This document shows positions 1 to 12,137 of a stretch of 64,000 nucleotides of DNA, piece after piece. The stretch's first letter is position 1, and each line of letters starts with the position of its first letter. The notes beneath the pieces were generated by a model, which was given only the letters and a program-made list of their open reading frames with translations, had not been told where the DNA came from and did not search any database. The position numbers and the translations under genes are program-made. The stretch spans positions 4,555,239 to 4,619,238 of the forward strand of contig VUYV01000046.1 in NCBI GenBank assembly GCA_008711295.1, written 5' to 3'. Origin of the DNA: Anarhynchus alexandrinus (Eukaryota > Chordata > Aves > Charadriiformes > Charadriidae).

Positions 1-779
1 AACAGACTAGGTGGGATGACAGCCCTTTAGCATATGCCATTAACATTCATGGTTAGATGATATGGGATGAAATTAAAAATCATAGCCAAAATTCCTAAGC
101 TTGGCTTACCCTGCATTTCCCATCATGGTTGCTACAGCAGTACCTGCCCTAGTAAAAAAACATCAGTAGGGGATTCACTAATAAGTTCTAGTGCCCAGGA
201 GAGGTGTGGGAGGATGTGCTTGCTGCAGATATCTCCTGTCTCCGGGGGGAAACATACCAAATGTATTTTAGAAAAGGTCTTTCCATGCATTAATTAGAGC
301 AACACTGAGTCACCCATCTCATTACACTGCTGATAAAGATCAGCAAATACTTCTTCCTCAAGATTTTGACATCTTCCAGGGGCTGCAAGTAACAGCACAA
401 AGAGATATATATACCACCTCTTTTAACTGAGAACGTGTGTGAACTATTTTCTGATGGATCTAAAGGTCTGCTAGGAGCTTGCACAGGGCTTAACAGGGAA
501 GCTGGATCCTCTTCCCTATATCCAGAACAGAGCTTTGGGAGGTGGGAACTTGATATCTTCACCATCTGGCTTGATGGCACAAGAATCCCGATGTGGTGGG
601 ATGGCTGATAGGTGATGCTCAATACGCACAGATTATTTCAAGCCAGTGATACAGGCAAGAACTCCTGCTCTGCTCCCTGGCCATCCTCCTCTAGCATCTT
701 GCTCTGTGTCCCATATAGCATGAAGCAGCAGATGAAGGCTGAAAATGGCATTTCTGTGCAGTAGAAACTTCTGGACAGG

Positions 780-826
780 AGAAAAAAAAAACCAAACACA
801 ACAAAAAACCAATAACAACAGCAAAC
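780..826 (+). repeat. A/C-rich low-complexity tract
   Basis: An A run is followed by CAAA- and ACAACA-type words with almost no T and little G. It resembles the larger tracts at 12001-12137 and 40830-40895. No coding potential is implied. Confidence 0.6.
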
Positions 827-1468
827 CCTCAGCACTTTTTACCCTGTTTCTCCAGAATTCAGTTCTGAGAGATGTCAAATGGCAGTTCTGTGGGTCCCAG
901 ACCCTACTGATGAAAATGAAACCCACCGAACCTTTCAGGCTGTCCAGAGGGTGAGAGTGCTGCTTCCTCACAACTTCTGCTACTGGAAGGGAAGGAGAAC
1001 AAAGGAAGGAGATTCACCATCCGTTCTTTAATCCTAGTCTGTCTGCAGTTCCCTTAGCTGAAATGTTCATGACAGTTTTGCTGTCCTCTTGTGACAGCTG
1101 TGGGATTGTAAAACAGCTTTTCCTGGTGAAACATCAAAACGGCTTGGAAAAAATGATGTTTTTCAATGGAAAAAAATTCATTTGGCCATTTCCATGAGAA
1201 GTTTCTTAAACAGCTCTACCAATCAAGAATCTGGAGTCAGTGATTTTAATTACAACATTACTTATACTTTTAAAAATGAGATTTCAGTCCTTTTAACTTA
1301 CAGAATATGTGATGTCCTTCTATGGAGAAACTGAGGACCATGTCATAGTTCATTTGAGGTTTGGTTTAGGATTTTAGGAATCATGAAGTCAGCAGTGTAA
1401 GAAAAGAGTATTTGCATAACAGACAATACTGTGCATTAGAGTCTCGCAGAGAAATGGCTGCACTTGCA

Positions 1469-1495
1469 CCCCCTCCCCCCTTTTTTTTTCTTTTT
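1469..1495 (+). repeat. Polypyrimidine tract
   Basis: A C-rich run changes abruptly into a T run interrupted by a single C, giving about 27 pyrimidines in a row. No AG acceptor leading into an open exon-like frame follows closely, so I treat it as low complexity. Confidence 0.6.
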
Positions 1496-1843
1496 ATAAG
1501 TCAAAGCACAAGCCAGAGAGCCTAACACACATTTCAGAGCATCACAAAACTCCCTTTGGCAGACAACTTATTCACACTGAAGAAAAAGCACTTTACCAGG
1601 TTCAAAAATTAATTAAAAATGCCTAGTGTGACTCTAGAAATCACACACTGAACCCCTGCGATACATTTTTAATGAAAAAGTACTCATGAAATTCATTAAA
1701 TTTTACAGATTTATACCTTCCAAATAAGTCAAAGCAACATCTCCAGAACTAGCAATGATCTAATCTCCCAAATTGATAATTATATGGAATGACATAAATA
1801 AGGCATTTGACATGCAGTAAATACTCCCAGATATTGTTTCACC

Positions 1844-1858
1844 AAAAAAAAAAAAAAA
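1844..1858 (+). repeat. Poly-A run (A15)
   Basis: Fifteen consecutive A bases lie in otherwise unique DNA. No transposon body or processed transcript is recognisable immediately 5' of it. Confidence 0.7.
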
Positions 1859-3102
1859 GGTACTGGTAATTAGGAAGACAGAAAGGGAATATGTCATTTG
1901 ATATAAATCAAAAACGACAGTTCACAAATAATTCAGTGCTTCCATTATTACACTTTATGGGTTTTGTAGGGCCTAATGCTATTGCTTGCTACCCAAAAGG
2001 CAGTTGTTTGGGATAGAAGGTGTGGAGTTTCTATACGTTTTTGGTACAGGATGACAGCAGCTATTTAAAAACAGTAAAAGTGTTGTAGAGTGAATTGTGA
2101 TCCAAATTGACTACATTTTTGATGGGTCACTTGAGAAATCTTGGAGGGACCTAGTTTTTAAGGATTCACCGTGCTCACTGCTCTCTCAAGTGCTTCTGAT
2201 ACAAGAAGTTTTGTACCCAGAACTACTCATGATGCTTTGAAGATTTGGGATAGAAATGTGCATATTAATGCTTAAAAGAGCTCCATTTTGAAGTCTGCCA
2301 TTGTTGGTTCCTTCTAGAGAAACATCAATTTCTTACCCTGAAAATCATGTCATATCTTTGTCATCATTCATGTTCTTTCAAAAAGTAAATTAAGCACTTA
2401 GATCCCAATGTCATTGATGGGATATAGGTGTCTTAAGGCATCTGTTAAAAATTTGGATCCTGGATTAGTCTGTGCAACCATGGAAATAATGAACATCTAC
2501 AGGAATGAATGGCCCCATTGAGCTCCAGAGAGATTCCTTCCATGAAACCTTGCTACCCAGCACAAGGAAAGGATACACAAACTAGAACTTACCACAGGGG
2601 AAGACAAATATTTTTAAAACCCGGCCAAGATGCCGAGACTTGGGAGTTACATACTGGCTGTGGGTGACTTACTGGTATCACACTCAATATAGTAACAGCC
2701 TGGCTTGTCAAATAGGGTTTTGCAGCATCTGTCAGGGTTGCACCTACATGCTCCTGGGCAAAGCAGGGGAACAGGAAGGAGCCTGAACATTTTGATTCCT
2801 CTGTCTGGCTGTACTGCAACTGGTTGTCTCACATGTAACTCTCTCCTATTTCAGTTATTAAGCTGCAGCATGATGTTAGATTACGGACCTATAAGGATTT
2901 AGGTCCCCACAGGTATCATGGTGCACCTCCATATTACAGTTTTTGTTCAGATCAGAGCATAATGTGGAGGGCTCTCAGAATACAAGAACAGAATTTCATT
3001 TAGATGAAACTGAGCTGGCAGGTTTTCCCCAGAGTATGTTTAATGAAAACCGGTTGCAAATGGGCATTCAGTCTACAGCATCGGACTGCCTCCTGTAAAT
3101 TT

Positions 3103-3119
3103 AAAAAAAAAAAAAAAAA
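3103..3119 (+). repeat. Poly-A run (A17) at the CR1 5' junction
   Basis: Seventeen A bases directly precede the first recognisable CR1 base at about 3120. CR1 elements end in short TATGATTC-type repeats, not in poly-A, and the run is at the 5' rather than the 3' end. It is therefore either a pre-existing target A tract or a product of the 5' joining step. Confidence 0.75.
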
Positions 3120-3924
3120 GAAGGTGGGCCCATGCAAACCTGATGAAGTTCAACAAGGCCAAGTGCAAGGTCCTGCTCCTGGGTTGGAGCAACCCCAAGC
3201 ACAAATACAGGTTGTGGGACGAAGGGATTGAGAGCAGCCCTGAGGAGGAGGACTTGGGGGTGTTTGTTCATGAGAAACTCAACATGAGCCGGCAATGTGC
3301 ACTCACAGCCCAGAAAACTAACCATATCCTGGGCTGCATCAGTGTGGCCAACAAGTCAAGGGAGGTGATTCTGCCCCTCTACTCTGTTCTCATGATACCA
3401 CACCTGGAGTACTGCGTCCAGCTCTGGAGCCCTCAGCATAAGAAGGAGGTGGACCTGTTGGAGTGGGTCCAGAGGAGGGCCACAAAGATGATCAGTGCAC
3501 TGGAGCACCTCTCCGATGAAGACAGGCTGACAGAGTTGGGGTTGTTACACATGAAGAACAGAATACTCCAGGGAGACCTTATAGCAGCCTTCCGGTATCT
3601 GAAGGACGCCTACAGGAAAGCTGGAGAGGGACTTTTTACAAGGGCATGTAGTGATAGGATGAGGCATAATGGCTTCAAACTGGAAGAGGGTAGATTTGGG
3701 TTACATATCAGGAAGTAAATTTTTCACTATGAGGGTCGTGAGACACTGGCATAGGTTGCCCAGACAAGTTGGAGATGCCCCATCTCTGGAGGTGTTCAAG
3801 GCCAGGTTGGATGGCACTTTGAGCAACCTGGTCTAGTGGGAGGTGTCCTCGCCCATGGCAGGGGGTTGGAACTAGGTGATCTTTAAGGTCCCTTCCAACC
3901 TAAACCATTCTATCATTCTATAAC
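3120..3924 (+). mobile_element. CR1 LINE, 5'-truncated copy
   Basis: About 805 bp of the 3' end of a CR1 non-LTR retrotransposon in forward orientation. It begins in ORF2 just after the reverse-transcriptase core, at the block encoding [14 protein letters not shown]. It runs through the thumb and C-terminal region and ends in the diagnostic tail GGTTGGAACTAGGTGATCTT, then CCTTCCAACC and ATTCTATCATTCTATA. The 5' truncation is normal for CR1, which copies RNA from its 3' end at the target site and usually stops early. The copy lacks the endonuclease and catalytic reverse-transcriptase motifs, so it cannot move on its own. It is bounded 5' by an A17 run. Confidence 0.95.
3143..3718 (+). pseudogene. 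CR1 ORF2 C-terminal fragment (191-codon open frame)
   Basis: The open frame encodes the post-catalytic part of CR1 ORF2. Family landmarks in order are [12 protein letters not shown] near residue 3, [15 protein letters not shown] near 36, [20 protein letters not shown] near 72 and the RRATKMI block near 111. It closes at a stop one codon after the RKK-equivalent, where a base insertion precedes the usual FFTMRVVRHW-type block. That block is still readable in the next frame from about 3720. A short in-frame loss shortens the GCIKRSVAS-type stretch to GCISVAN. The ATG is an internal methionine, not a true start. This is transposon debris and not a host gene, although its open length could mislead a gene finder. 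Confidence 0.9.
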
Positions 3925-6816
3925 CTCACAGTTTTATCCTGCAGTCTTACAGTCTAGTTGAAAACTGCCAGCCCAAGTGGAGAATTCAAAATTCTTGGGA
4001 ATACTTTATGTGTGGTGTTTCCTTTCCTTTCATGTATATTATTCTTCTCTTTAAAACATAAATAATATCCAGTTGAAGCCATATCTTAAAGATAACTTCA
4101 TGCTTGTCATTACTATTACTAAGAAAGTCCAGGGTTTGTAGCAATTTTAGATTCTCCTGTGTAAAAGGTGATCCATTTGGCATTTAATCTAAAATCAAAG
4201 TTGTTACGAATTGTGGGGGTGAGCTTGTAATATGTGACTATGGGTTCATTGCCTTCGTGGAAGGAAGGAAGGAAGGAAGGAAGGAAGGAAGGAAGGAAGG
4301 AAGGAAGGAAGGGAAAAAGAAAGAAAGAAGCACTTCCCTTCTCAGAGGTGGGGGATAGGAAGCTTTTAGATGAAATTCCACCTCTTAGGTGAAATTCCAG
4401 GAAGCAGATGCAGCTTCACTGAAGATAGCGTGACTGTACACAGTGCACATTAAGAGCAAAATGTGCCATCAAGTTGGTGCAGTGGAAATAGAGGCATAAA
4501 GGAGGGGTGTCAGTGGAGGTGAGAGAAGGGAACACAGAAACACCATTCCCTCCTCTCTTCAAGTAACACCTTTTAAAGTTTCTTTACAATAATAACACAC
4601 GCACAAAAAAAAATCACCCTAACTCTTCCAAAATGGGGCAAAAGAGCAAGACAGTTTGTTCTGCAAAGAGGCTGGAGGACCACCGCCAAGAAGGCAGAGC
4701 TGTTGTTTTTGGCTTCCCCAGGAGTGTGAAGCAACTGCTCAGCGCTGACAGGGCTGCCAGCCCCAGGGCACAAGCGAAGCCCACCCTGCCCGGTGGGTAG
4801 GGCCTCAGTTGTCCCTGCTCCCACCGAGCATCTCAATATTAGGAGGGAGGCTGCAACCTTCCCTCCAGCCTCACAATAAATCCCAGGCAGAGTCCAGCCT
4901 TCCCCCATGGCAAGGAGCGGTTATATAAATTTCAGAGATCTCAGCTGGCTCTGCTTTGCATTTATGCCAGTTGGAGATGATTTGTCCATATCTCATAAAG
5001 AAGCTTCCTGATCCAGAAATTTTTGAAGTTTATAACTGCTTGAAATCTCCCTTCCTCAGCTGAAATATGGTATTTTGAAAAAAATTTCCTTTATCTGGAG
5101 ACCTCTGTGGGCTTTGAAAACATGCCACTGTTTTAAAATATTTCTTTCAATGGTTAGTAGTTTTTACTGAAACAAAAGTCAATTTTCACAAAACCACAAA
5201 TGTCTGTGGTCACTCAGGCTTGCTAGTACTTTCCACAAACATCTCAGATAGCAGTTAAAAGAAAGGAATTTGTTTTAAATCCTGGCACCTAAAGACAGCT
5301 GCAGGGATTTTTTCACATTTTTCATGAATCTCTTGGGAAAAAAGAATGGATATGCTCTTTTAGTGTATTTCTTAAAGGCTGCATTTGCCTAAAAAGTGAT
5401 AACGGATTAATAGTTGTGGAAAATTCAGAGCAAACTGACACTTGGACAAAATTTTATTAGCTCAAAAGGTCACATCCTGGAGTCAGATAATAGCCAAATA
5501 TATGGTTTAGTGTAACCTGATCCAGACAGTGAATGAATGCTTGTTGATAAGCAAATGTTATTTCTAGGATGTATTCATGCTATGAAAAAGCAACAGTCTC
5601 CATGTGGGACAGGGCGGGCTGTGCAATAAGGGATGCTGACACAGCCCACCCCACTGAGCCGGGGCTGCGAAGGTGGGAGGAGAGTGACCATCAATCCAGG
5701 TGCCAACGGAAATGTAGTGGTGGCAGAGAAAAGTCCCATGAAGGTTTCACCTGAGATCCCATGCTGAAGCCCACACAGCTTCTCCTTCACCCTGGGAGCC
5801 TTAGGGAGCGGGTGAATGCACTTCCCAAGAAAAGCAGGAGGACTTGCTGCAGATGATTGACTCTGGGCTATAAATCCTGAGAATCCTGCGATGCTCTGTT
5901 GCTTCAGCTTGAGCATTACCCTAGAAATTCAAGTGATTTATGGAAGTCTCCTGCACAAGGCAGGGACCAGGGGTCTGAGACGCCTTTCTCTGATAGAAGC
6001 TATGCTAAGTGCAAAAGCTGCTGGGGGATGCTGACTTGTTCAGAGCAGATGTTCATAATGCTCACTCACAACATTTCCAATCCACAAGCTTTTCTTGAAG
6101 CACCATGTGGGCTTAACGACATTTTTACTTTGCGTTATTCCTTCCTGGAAAATTGAGCTGTAAAAGCCTCTTTTGTTGAAACCAGCTGCCCTGACTCATT
6201 ACTGCAGGGAGAACCCCTTGAGACAGACCAACAAGTGATCTCTGCTCTTGGCAGACATGAAGGTCCCACATCGGTGCCCGTCACCACCACAGCTGGGCTG
6301 CATCTGCCTCCAACAATATCCTGGGCTTGACTGTCTCCAGCACACCAAAAGAGCCAAGACAGGTAGGGTAGAGAGAGGCTTGATTTGACCTTGTAGCAAC
6401 ATCTCTGGGTGGATTCGGAAGGTGCTTTGCCTCACAGACATTTGCGATTCCTGTTGAAGAAACTTGCTACTATCTTCACTACATGTGCAATCAATTTTCA
6501 TTCTTCTGTTTTCAGCAGGCAGCTCCCCGCTGTCAGCCCAGCGCTGCTGAGCAGACAGAGCTGGGCACACTGCGGCAACCATCGCTGCAAACTGAGGGAC
6601 TCAGCAGACAAGCTGAGGCCTGACTGGTCATGAAAATTGAATTGCTTCATCATCCCTGAAGCATGGAAGTGTCCCTCAAAGGCATGGGTGTGGGGAGGAA
6701 GGTCTCCACCTCTGGGAATCTCAGGCTGTTACCTTTTCATAAAGGCATTTTTGTTTGGGTTTTTTTTCTTTAATAACAGAAAAACTACAGAGCAGCATAT
6801 GCATCTCTACAGTCTG
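3925..6816. other. Unique non-coding stretch with one microsatellite
   Basis: Apart from the GGAA array at 4259-4312 there is nothing recognisable. The longest frames (127 codons minus at 6199-6582, 113 codons minus at 5575-5916, 111 codons minus at 4573-4908) have no familiar domain. The region has no CR1 tails or LTR signatures. Confidence 0.6.
4259..4330 (+). repeat. (GGAA)n microsatellite with degenerate GAAA tail
   Basis: About 13.5 uninterrupted copies of GGAA span 4259-4312. A short AAAGA/AAGA-type tail runs to about 4330. All purines are on the plus strand. Because the core is uninterrupted, the locus is probably length-polymorphic. Confidence 0.97.
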
Positions 6817-7562
6817 AATCACAGAAAGGCTGAGGTTGTACAGGACTTCAGGAGGTCATCTGGTGCAACCCCCCTGCTCAAGCAGGGCCACCTAGAGCCA
6901 GTTGCCCAGGACCATGTCCAGACAGCTTTTGAATATCTCCAAGAAGGGAAACTCCACAACCTCCCTGGACAACCTGTGCCAGTGCTCAGCCACCCTCACA
7001 GTAAAAAAGTGTTTCCTGATGTTCGGAGGGAACCTCCTGTGTTTCAGTCTGTGCCCATTGCCTCTGGTCCTGTCACTGGGCACTGCTGAAAAGAGCCTGG
7101 CTCTGTCTTCTTTGCACCCTCCCTTCAGATATTTACATACGTTGCTAAGATCCCCCCAGAGCCTTCTCCTCTCCAGGCTGAACAGTCCCAGTTCTCTCAG
7201 CCTTTCCACATATGAGAAATACTCCACTGCGTTTATCATCTTCATGGTGCTTTGCTGGACTCTCCAGTATGTCCATGTCTCTCTTGTACTGGGCAGCCCA
7301 GCACTGGACACAACACTCCAGATGTGTCTCACCAGTGCTGAGTAGAAGAGAAGGGACACTCCTTCGACCCACTCTCTGCCTAATGCAGCCCAGGACACCC
7401 TGAGCCCTCTTTGCTGCAAACGCACATTTCTGGCTCCTGTTCAACTTTATGCCCACCAGGACCCCCAGGTACTGCAAAGATGATTTCCAGCTGTGATTTC
7501 CATGGTGATTTCCACCATGCACTGGTGGATGGGGTTGTTCTCACCAGATGCAGGACTTTTGT
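6817..7562 (-). mobile_element. CR1 LINE, 5'-truncated copy (antisense)
   Basis: About 745 bp of CR1 in reverse orientation. The plus-strand left edge reads as the complement of a CR1 3' tail (AATCACAGAAAGGCTGAGGT, then the CAACCCCCCTGCTCAAGCAG block). On the minus strand the ORF2 C-terminus is readable: ALVRHIWSVV, the [19 protein letters not shown] block, [33 protein letters not shown] and FLEIFKSCLDMVLGNWL. The 5' part, beyond about 7420, continues in another frame (GIKLNRSQKCAFAAK-like), so at least one frameshift separates it from the C-terminus. Homology fades near 7562. The TATGATTC repeat units usually present at the very 3' end are missing or decayed, which suggests an old copy. Confidence 0.95.
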
Positions 7563-9604
7563 AGAACAACTGAACCCATCTTTTAGCAATAAGCCTATTA
7601 AGTGATTTTCAATTGGAAGAGAAACTCAATAAGAGGCAAAGTCAAAATATAGGAATAAATGGGACAGCAACGAGGATCTCCCTATAAGAGAACTGCTTAA
7701 TGGGAGAATGAGCAGCATAGAGGAAAAGGGGGGTTTACCCCATCCCTCTCTTGCCTGGGTCCTGTCCGGTCTGTGGGTTATAGCTGTAGCCAGACCGCAC
7801 ACCTCTAATAAATGACACGAGGTTTGCTCTGTGCCAAAAGACTCAAACACAGCGAAAGTTGTTGAGGACCCTTCCACTTCATGCTGGGTTTTGCAGGGGA
7901 AGGGCTGCCACCAGGCATGCAGCCAGCATGCCGAACCCTGGGGAGTGCAGAGCATGTGTGCCTCTGTGTGCGGGAGGCGTGCGCAAGTGGAAAAAACCAG
8001 GGAGATCCATGATTTCTATCATGGCTATTTCTGCTCAGGAGAGTCCTCCTTGGAGCTGTGACAATACAGCTTTCCTGGCAGAAAAGGCATTGCTTTTCCA
8101 ATTAAAATATTTCACAAGCAATCATCAGTTTAACAAATTACCAATTTTGAAAGCATTTTTAATGGGAGAAAAACTGAAACAAGTTTCAACTTTCTAGTTC
8201 TTATTAATTCCGTGTTGACAGATTAGATGAGTTTGTATTGTATTTTATTGTGCTGAGTATGTGTAATAGCAATATTACAGTAATCTGGGACACCAACACT
8301 TTGCTCTATCATGTTTAAAGTCCTGCATCTTCCAGGACTAGAACTGTCCTTTTAGTCCAGCCCAGAATATTTCCAGTTAGTCTCAGTACATCCTGTGGGA
8401 ATGTTAAATGGGGTCAAGGGAGAGGAATGAAAGAGCACAGAGCCAGGTATAAATGTAGGACGTTTGGTTTTCTTTAACTGTGAACAAGATAAATGGTGTC
8501 TTCTGAGTCTGGTTTGTTTTATATTTGGCACATATATTGTCAGTAAGAGGAGCTCTGAGAGAGTTTTCTGCAGGGAATTCCTCTGCTTTTATTAAGACTA
8601 AAAGTAATTTGTTTATAACTGTGCTTAATTGGCTGCCGTCTTGACATAACCTTTTGAGAAGACTGGGGGTTGCTCTTGCTTTCCAGTAGGAGGGCATCCC
8701 CAGAGACCCTGCTACCACGTCTCTTACCTGTAGAGCTGCACTGAAGAATGAGGTTAAGAGTTTTTTAGTGTCAAGCTATGCTACGAAGAAGTTGAAAGCT
8801 GAAGAATTATGACACTTTGGGAGAACATCCTGTTTCTTCGTTCATAGGTCTGAAGGTCTAAAAAGACCTAAATCTCTTGCTGAGTCAGCAGATGTGGCTC
8901 AGTTGGAAAGGCAGAGGACCCAGGGATGGTCTGAGACATGAAGCAATTGTAATTTCATCAGTCAGCCCCCAATCTAATAAATAAATCCCCTCTTCCACTT
9001 TCTGTGTATGTTTTACCTCCTGGTCTCCTTCAGAGACTTTTCCCCAGAGCTCCTTGCCTTTGGGCAGCTTCTCTGCATGTCCTTCCAGAAAAGGCCTTAC
9101 TAAGAAAATACCTATTTCCTAGGACACGAGCTGCTCAGGGACGGTCTTTGCCATGTCCATGGTCCAAATCTTCTTCTGCAGTATTCCCCTTTCAGGTAAG
9201 TGTCTTCCCTGAGAGCCAGGCAGACTGAAACTCCTTTCAAATGTTCTCTTTTGCTTCCGATGAAGCAGGGGTGGAAGGAAGCAGGTTGCTCCCACCCACA
9301 TCTCACAGGAGAACGGTCCAAGATGCAACAGGTTAAGAAACTCTGAAGCTATAGATCAGACAAGGAGAACTGCAGTAGCTAAATGGATACCTCTGGTGAC
9401 AGCTTAAATGGCCCAGAGAGTCAAGTCTCTAGAGGCAATTGAAGTGTCTTCTGTCACAAGTGAAAATATCTAAGCCTTAAGATGTCTTTTACATCAAACT
9501 CTGATCTCTGGTTCCTGCATGGAGAGGTTAGCACTCTTTCAAGCCACCAGAGAAGTTGCATTAGCAGAAAGTGCTCTGCACCAGGGGAGGCTGGGAACAT
9601 TAAA

Positions 9605-9925
9605 CAAGAAGAGAAGCAGCAATGGGGATTGTGCAGAAGACAAAGTTGATAAAGAGTGGCGGAGAATCAAAGACTAAGCGAGGGTAGGGAGGTAGAAGGA
9701 CAGTGAACCAGGACAAGAGACAAAAGGCAGACTGAGAGAAAATGAGAGGAGGCTGAGAGAAAACAGAAACTGGGGCAGGAGATAGGGGTAGGGGAATGAA
9801 ATGGAAGAAGAGTTTGAGGGAAGCAGTATGAAAGAGTGTTGTATAAAAAGGAGATGGAGAAAGGAGCAGAACACAGTTGAACAGAGAGGAAAACAAACAG
9901 TGCTTTCAGAACAGGAAAGGAGTAT
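9605..9925 (+). repeat. Purine-skewed block
   Basis: Roughly 320 bp in which the plus strand is dominated by A and G (GAGAGAAAA, GGAGG, GAAGAAGAG words) with no fixed repeat unit. The skew explains three overlapping open frames on the minus strand (9600-9896, 9667-9945, 9674-9994): a pyrimidine-rich strand can hardly spell TAA, TAG or TGA. They translate to Ser/Leu/Phe/Pro-rich text with no domain, so I do not call them genes. Confidence 0.7.
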
Positions 9926-11716
9926 GGACCCTCCTGTTTGTCCAAACTGAATTTGTATAAAGGTATGCCCTCCCCAGGAACAGCCCATCAGCAAGTAGAT
10001 AGCTAGGCCCCAATCATTAAGTGTGCTTCCCTCGAGCTACAGGAGAGACACTGCCTATCTTGGGAACGAAGCAACCCCTGCTTGAAAGCACATGTTGTAG
10101 CCTCGTATTTCTAAGGAGAAACAAGGATCTGAGAGGGAGGGAGAGTAAGAAATTAAAGACCCCTTTGCCCTCAGCAGGAGCTCACAGACAGTTTTTCCCC
10201 TGGGACCTTAGTTTCCTTCCAGCTCTTACATTCAGCTGGAGTCATAGCGGCAGCAGGATGAATAAGGTTGATTGACACCCATTGCTATTCTGTGTCAGGT
10301 ATGGTTTAAAGTCTTGCAATCATTTTTAATCAGCAGAGCTAGGAGGTGAATTACTTCAGGGTGCGCTTCATTGCTAGCTTCAGCAGTTTGAGTGTCAGTA
10401 AGAATCTGTCTTCCGTATAACTGATACTATTTCTGTCCCTTCTTCTTGTGCACATGCATTTGCCATCTTCTTGCCTTCCTCTTTCTTTGCAGTCCTGGTT
10501 GGCAAGGTGAAGTAGAGACTTGTCTCTCCACCTTTGGTGGCACTTCTCTCATCCTACCACACTCAGATAAAAGAGACGGCATCCCAAAGCTTGTTCCTCT
10601 CTGCATAACAAATCTCACACATCAGCCAAGCACGTCAGTCTCCCATCTCCATTTCCTGGTGTCTTTATGCTCCTTGTCCCTTTGAGAATTGCAGCCAGGT
10701 ATAGGAACCAAGTCTTGACAGGTACCCTTCAAGTTGGAGCCCAAATCTTGGCAGATCTGTCTATCCTCCTCTCTGTGCTTCCCACACTCTCTGAACTGAG
10801 GCAGTTCATTGGGACAGAAGTCAAGAAAGAATCTCCACTCTTAATTAACTGATTAATACTGTCCTGCACCAAGAAGTAGGGCAGTAATGTCTACCCACTG
10901 CTTCATTCAGAGAGGGTCTCCCGTACCAATTCTTTTTGAGGTGATCTAAAAAACTGGTCTTTTCCATCCTGAGTTAATTCCCTTCAACCCAAGGCTGCAG
11001 CAGGAGCAAGAGATGCCCATGTGCTAAGCCCACAACCACTACCACATCATTTCCCAGGAAAAGTAATTCCTCAACTTTATTATCCTCTTTCATACTGCAT
11101 CGCTGTAGCCCAGAAATCTGCCTGGATGACTGTTCATCCACAGATGTCACCCAACAGAGTATATCCTGTGGAAAAAATGTCAACCTGTCATTTCAGTCTA
11201 GTTGAGGAAGCAATTAAAAGTTGGATGACTGGTGTAGGTAGCAAAGAGTGGCCCAAAGTGCCACCTCCAAACAAGTCTGAGCAGGAGCCGTGCCCTAGGA
11301 GGCATTGGTTTTCTCTCAGGCCTGGTATGGGAAATGCAAAATGCGTAAACACATTGCAGAGCAATACCTTTGGTCCCAAATGCTACTATCTAAAAAGATG
11401 GCGACATAGTGCAGCTACAAAGAAGGACTTAATTGAAGGAAGAAGCGCGGTGCAAAAGAGGACTGCTGCTTTCTGAGTCACTGCCCCTAATTGGTTAAAA
11501 CAGAACCACCTACCTGCATAAACACCTTGGCCATCAAGTGTCAGTTCTTTGACCTTCCTTTCTTATTTGCTGAATCTAGTCGCAGACGCTGACAATTTCT
11601 TTGCCATTTTTTTTTCTCACCATCCCTTATAATATTCAGGCTACCAGGTGCATCTGGAATAAATATATCTAGTGTTGTACTTGTTATAATAACATATTCT
11701 CTTCACTTTTCCTATC

Positions 11717-11731
11717 TTTTTTTTTTTTTTT
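11717..11731 (+). repeat. Poly-T run (T15)
   Basis: Fifteen T bases preceded by CCTATC. Simple homopolymer with no element attached that I can recognise. Confidence 0.7.
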
Positions 11732-12000
11732 CTCTGTGAAGGGATTGAGATATAGAATGGTTTGAGATTTAAATTTGCAGTCAGTTTAGATTCAGGTGCT
11801 ACAAGCCTTAAGGAACTACAAAGACATGTCTGAATTACATTGTAGATTCTGTCCTGCCATCTCTCTGCAACTACAGTTATAAGGAGTGTTTACACATGTA
11901 TTGGAATTCGTAGCATCCTGGCCATACAATGACAATAGAAATTAAATTAAATTGCATTTTAAAATAAGTAACTCAGGAACTGGCCATTATTTTATCCAGG

Positions 12001-12137
12001 GGAAAAAAAAAAAGAAAAAGAAAGAAAATAACCCACCAAAACACAAACAAACAAAAAAAACCACCAAGAAAAAAACCCACCCACCCCCCAAAAAAAAACC
12101 CCAACAACAACCACACTAAAAACAAACCAAACAACCA
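12001..12137 (+). repeat. A/C-only low-complexity tract
   Basis: About 137 bp begin with an A-rich GAAA/GAAAG section and continue as CAAA, CCACC and CCCCAA words. Between roughly 12030 and 12114 there is no T and almost no G. It is not a clean tandem repeat. Similar shorter tracts occur at 780-826 and 40830-40895, and a complementary T/G-only tract at 59370-59428. Confidence 0.8.

Larger units (their letters stand above)
1..3102. other. Unique non-coding stretch
   Basis: No recognisable gene or interspersed repeat was seen. Open frames are at most about 112 codons, overlap one another on both strands and show no familiar domain. Local features are an A/C-rich tract near 780-826, a C-then-T polypyrimidine tract at 1469-1495 and an A15 run at 1844-1858. 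The rest is ordinary AT-rich sequence such as occurs in vertebrate introns or intergenic DNA. Confidence 0.6.

Noticed and set aside
7626..7860. Possible LTR end (CTCTAATAAATGACACGAGG with C/T-rich surroundings)
   Set aside because: One polyadenylation-like word and a vague layout are not enough. No terminal TG...CA, no duplication and no match to the two LTRs elsewhere in the window.
9600..9994. Three overlapping minus-strand frames, Ser/Leu/Phe-rich, looking like hydrophobic small proteins
   Set aside because: The purine skew of the plus strand removes stop codons from the minus strand in all frames. The hydrophobic look follows from pyrimidine-rich codons.
11021..11476. 151-codon plus-strand open frame
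   Set aside because: No domain or family resemblance, and other frames overlap it on the opposite strand. Treated as chance.
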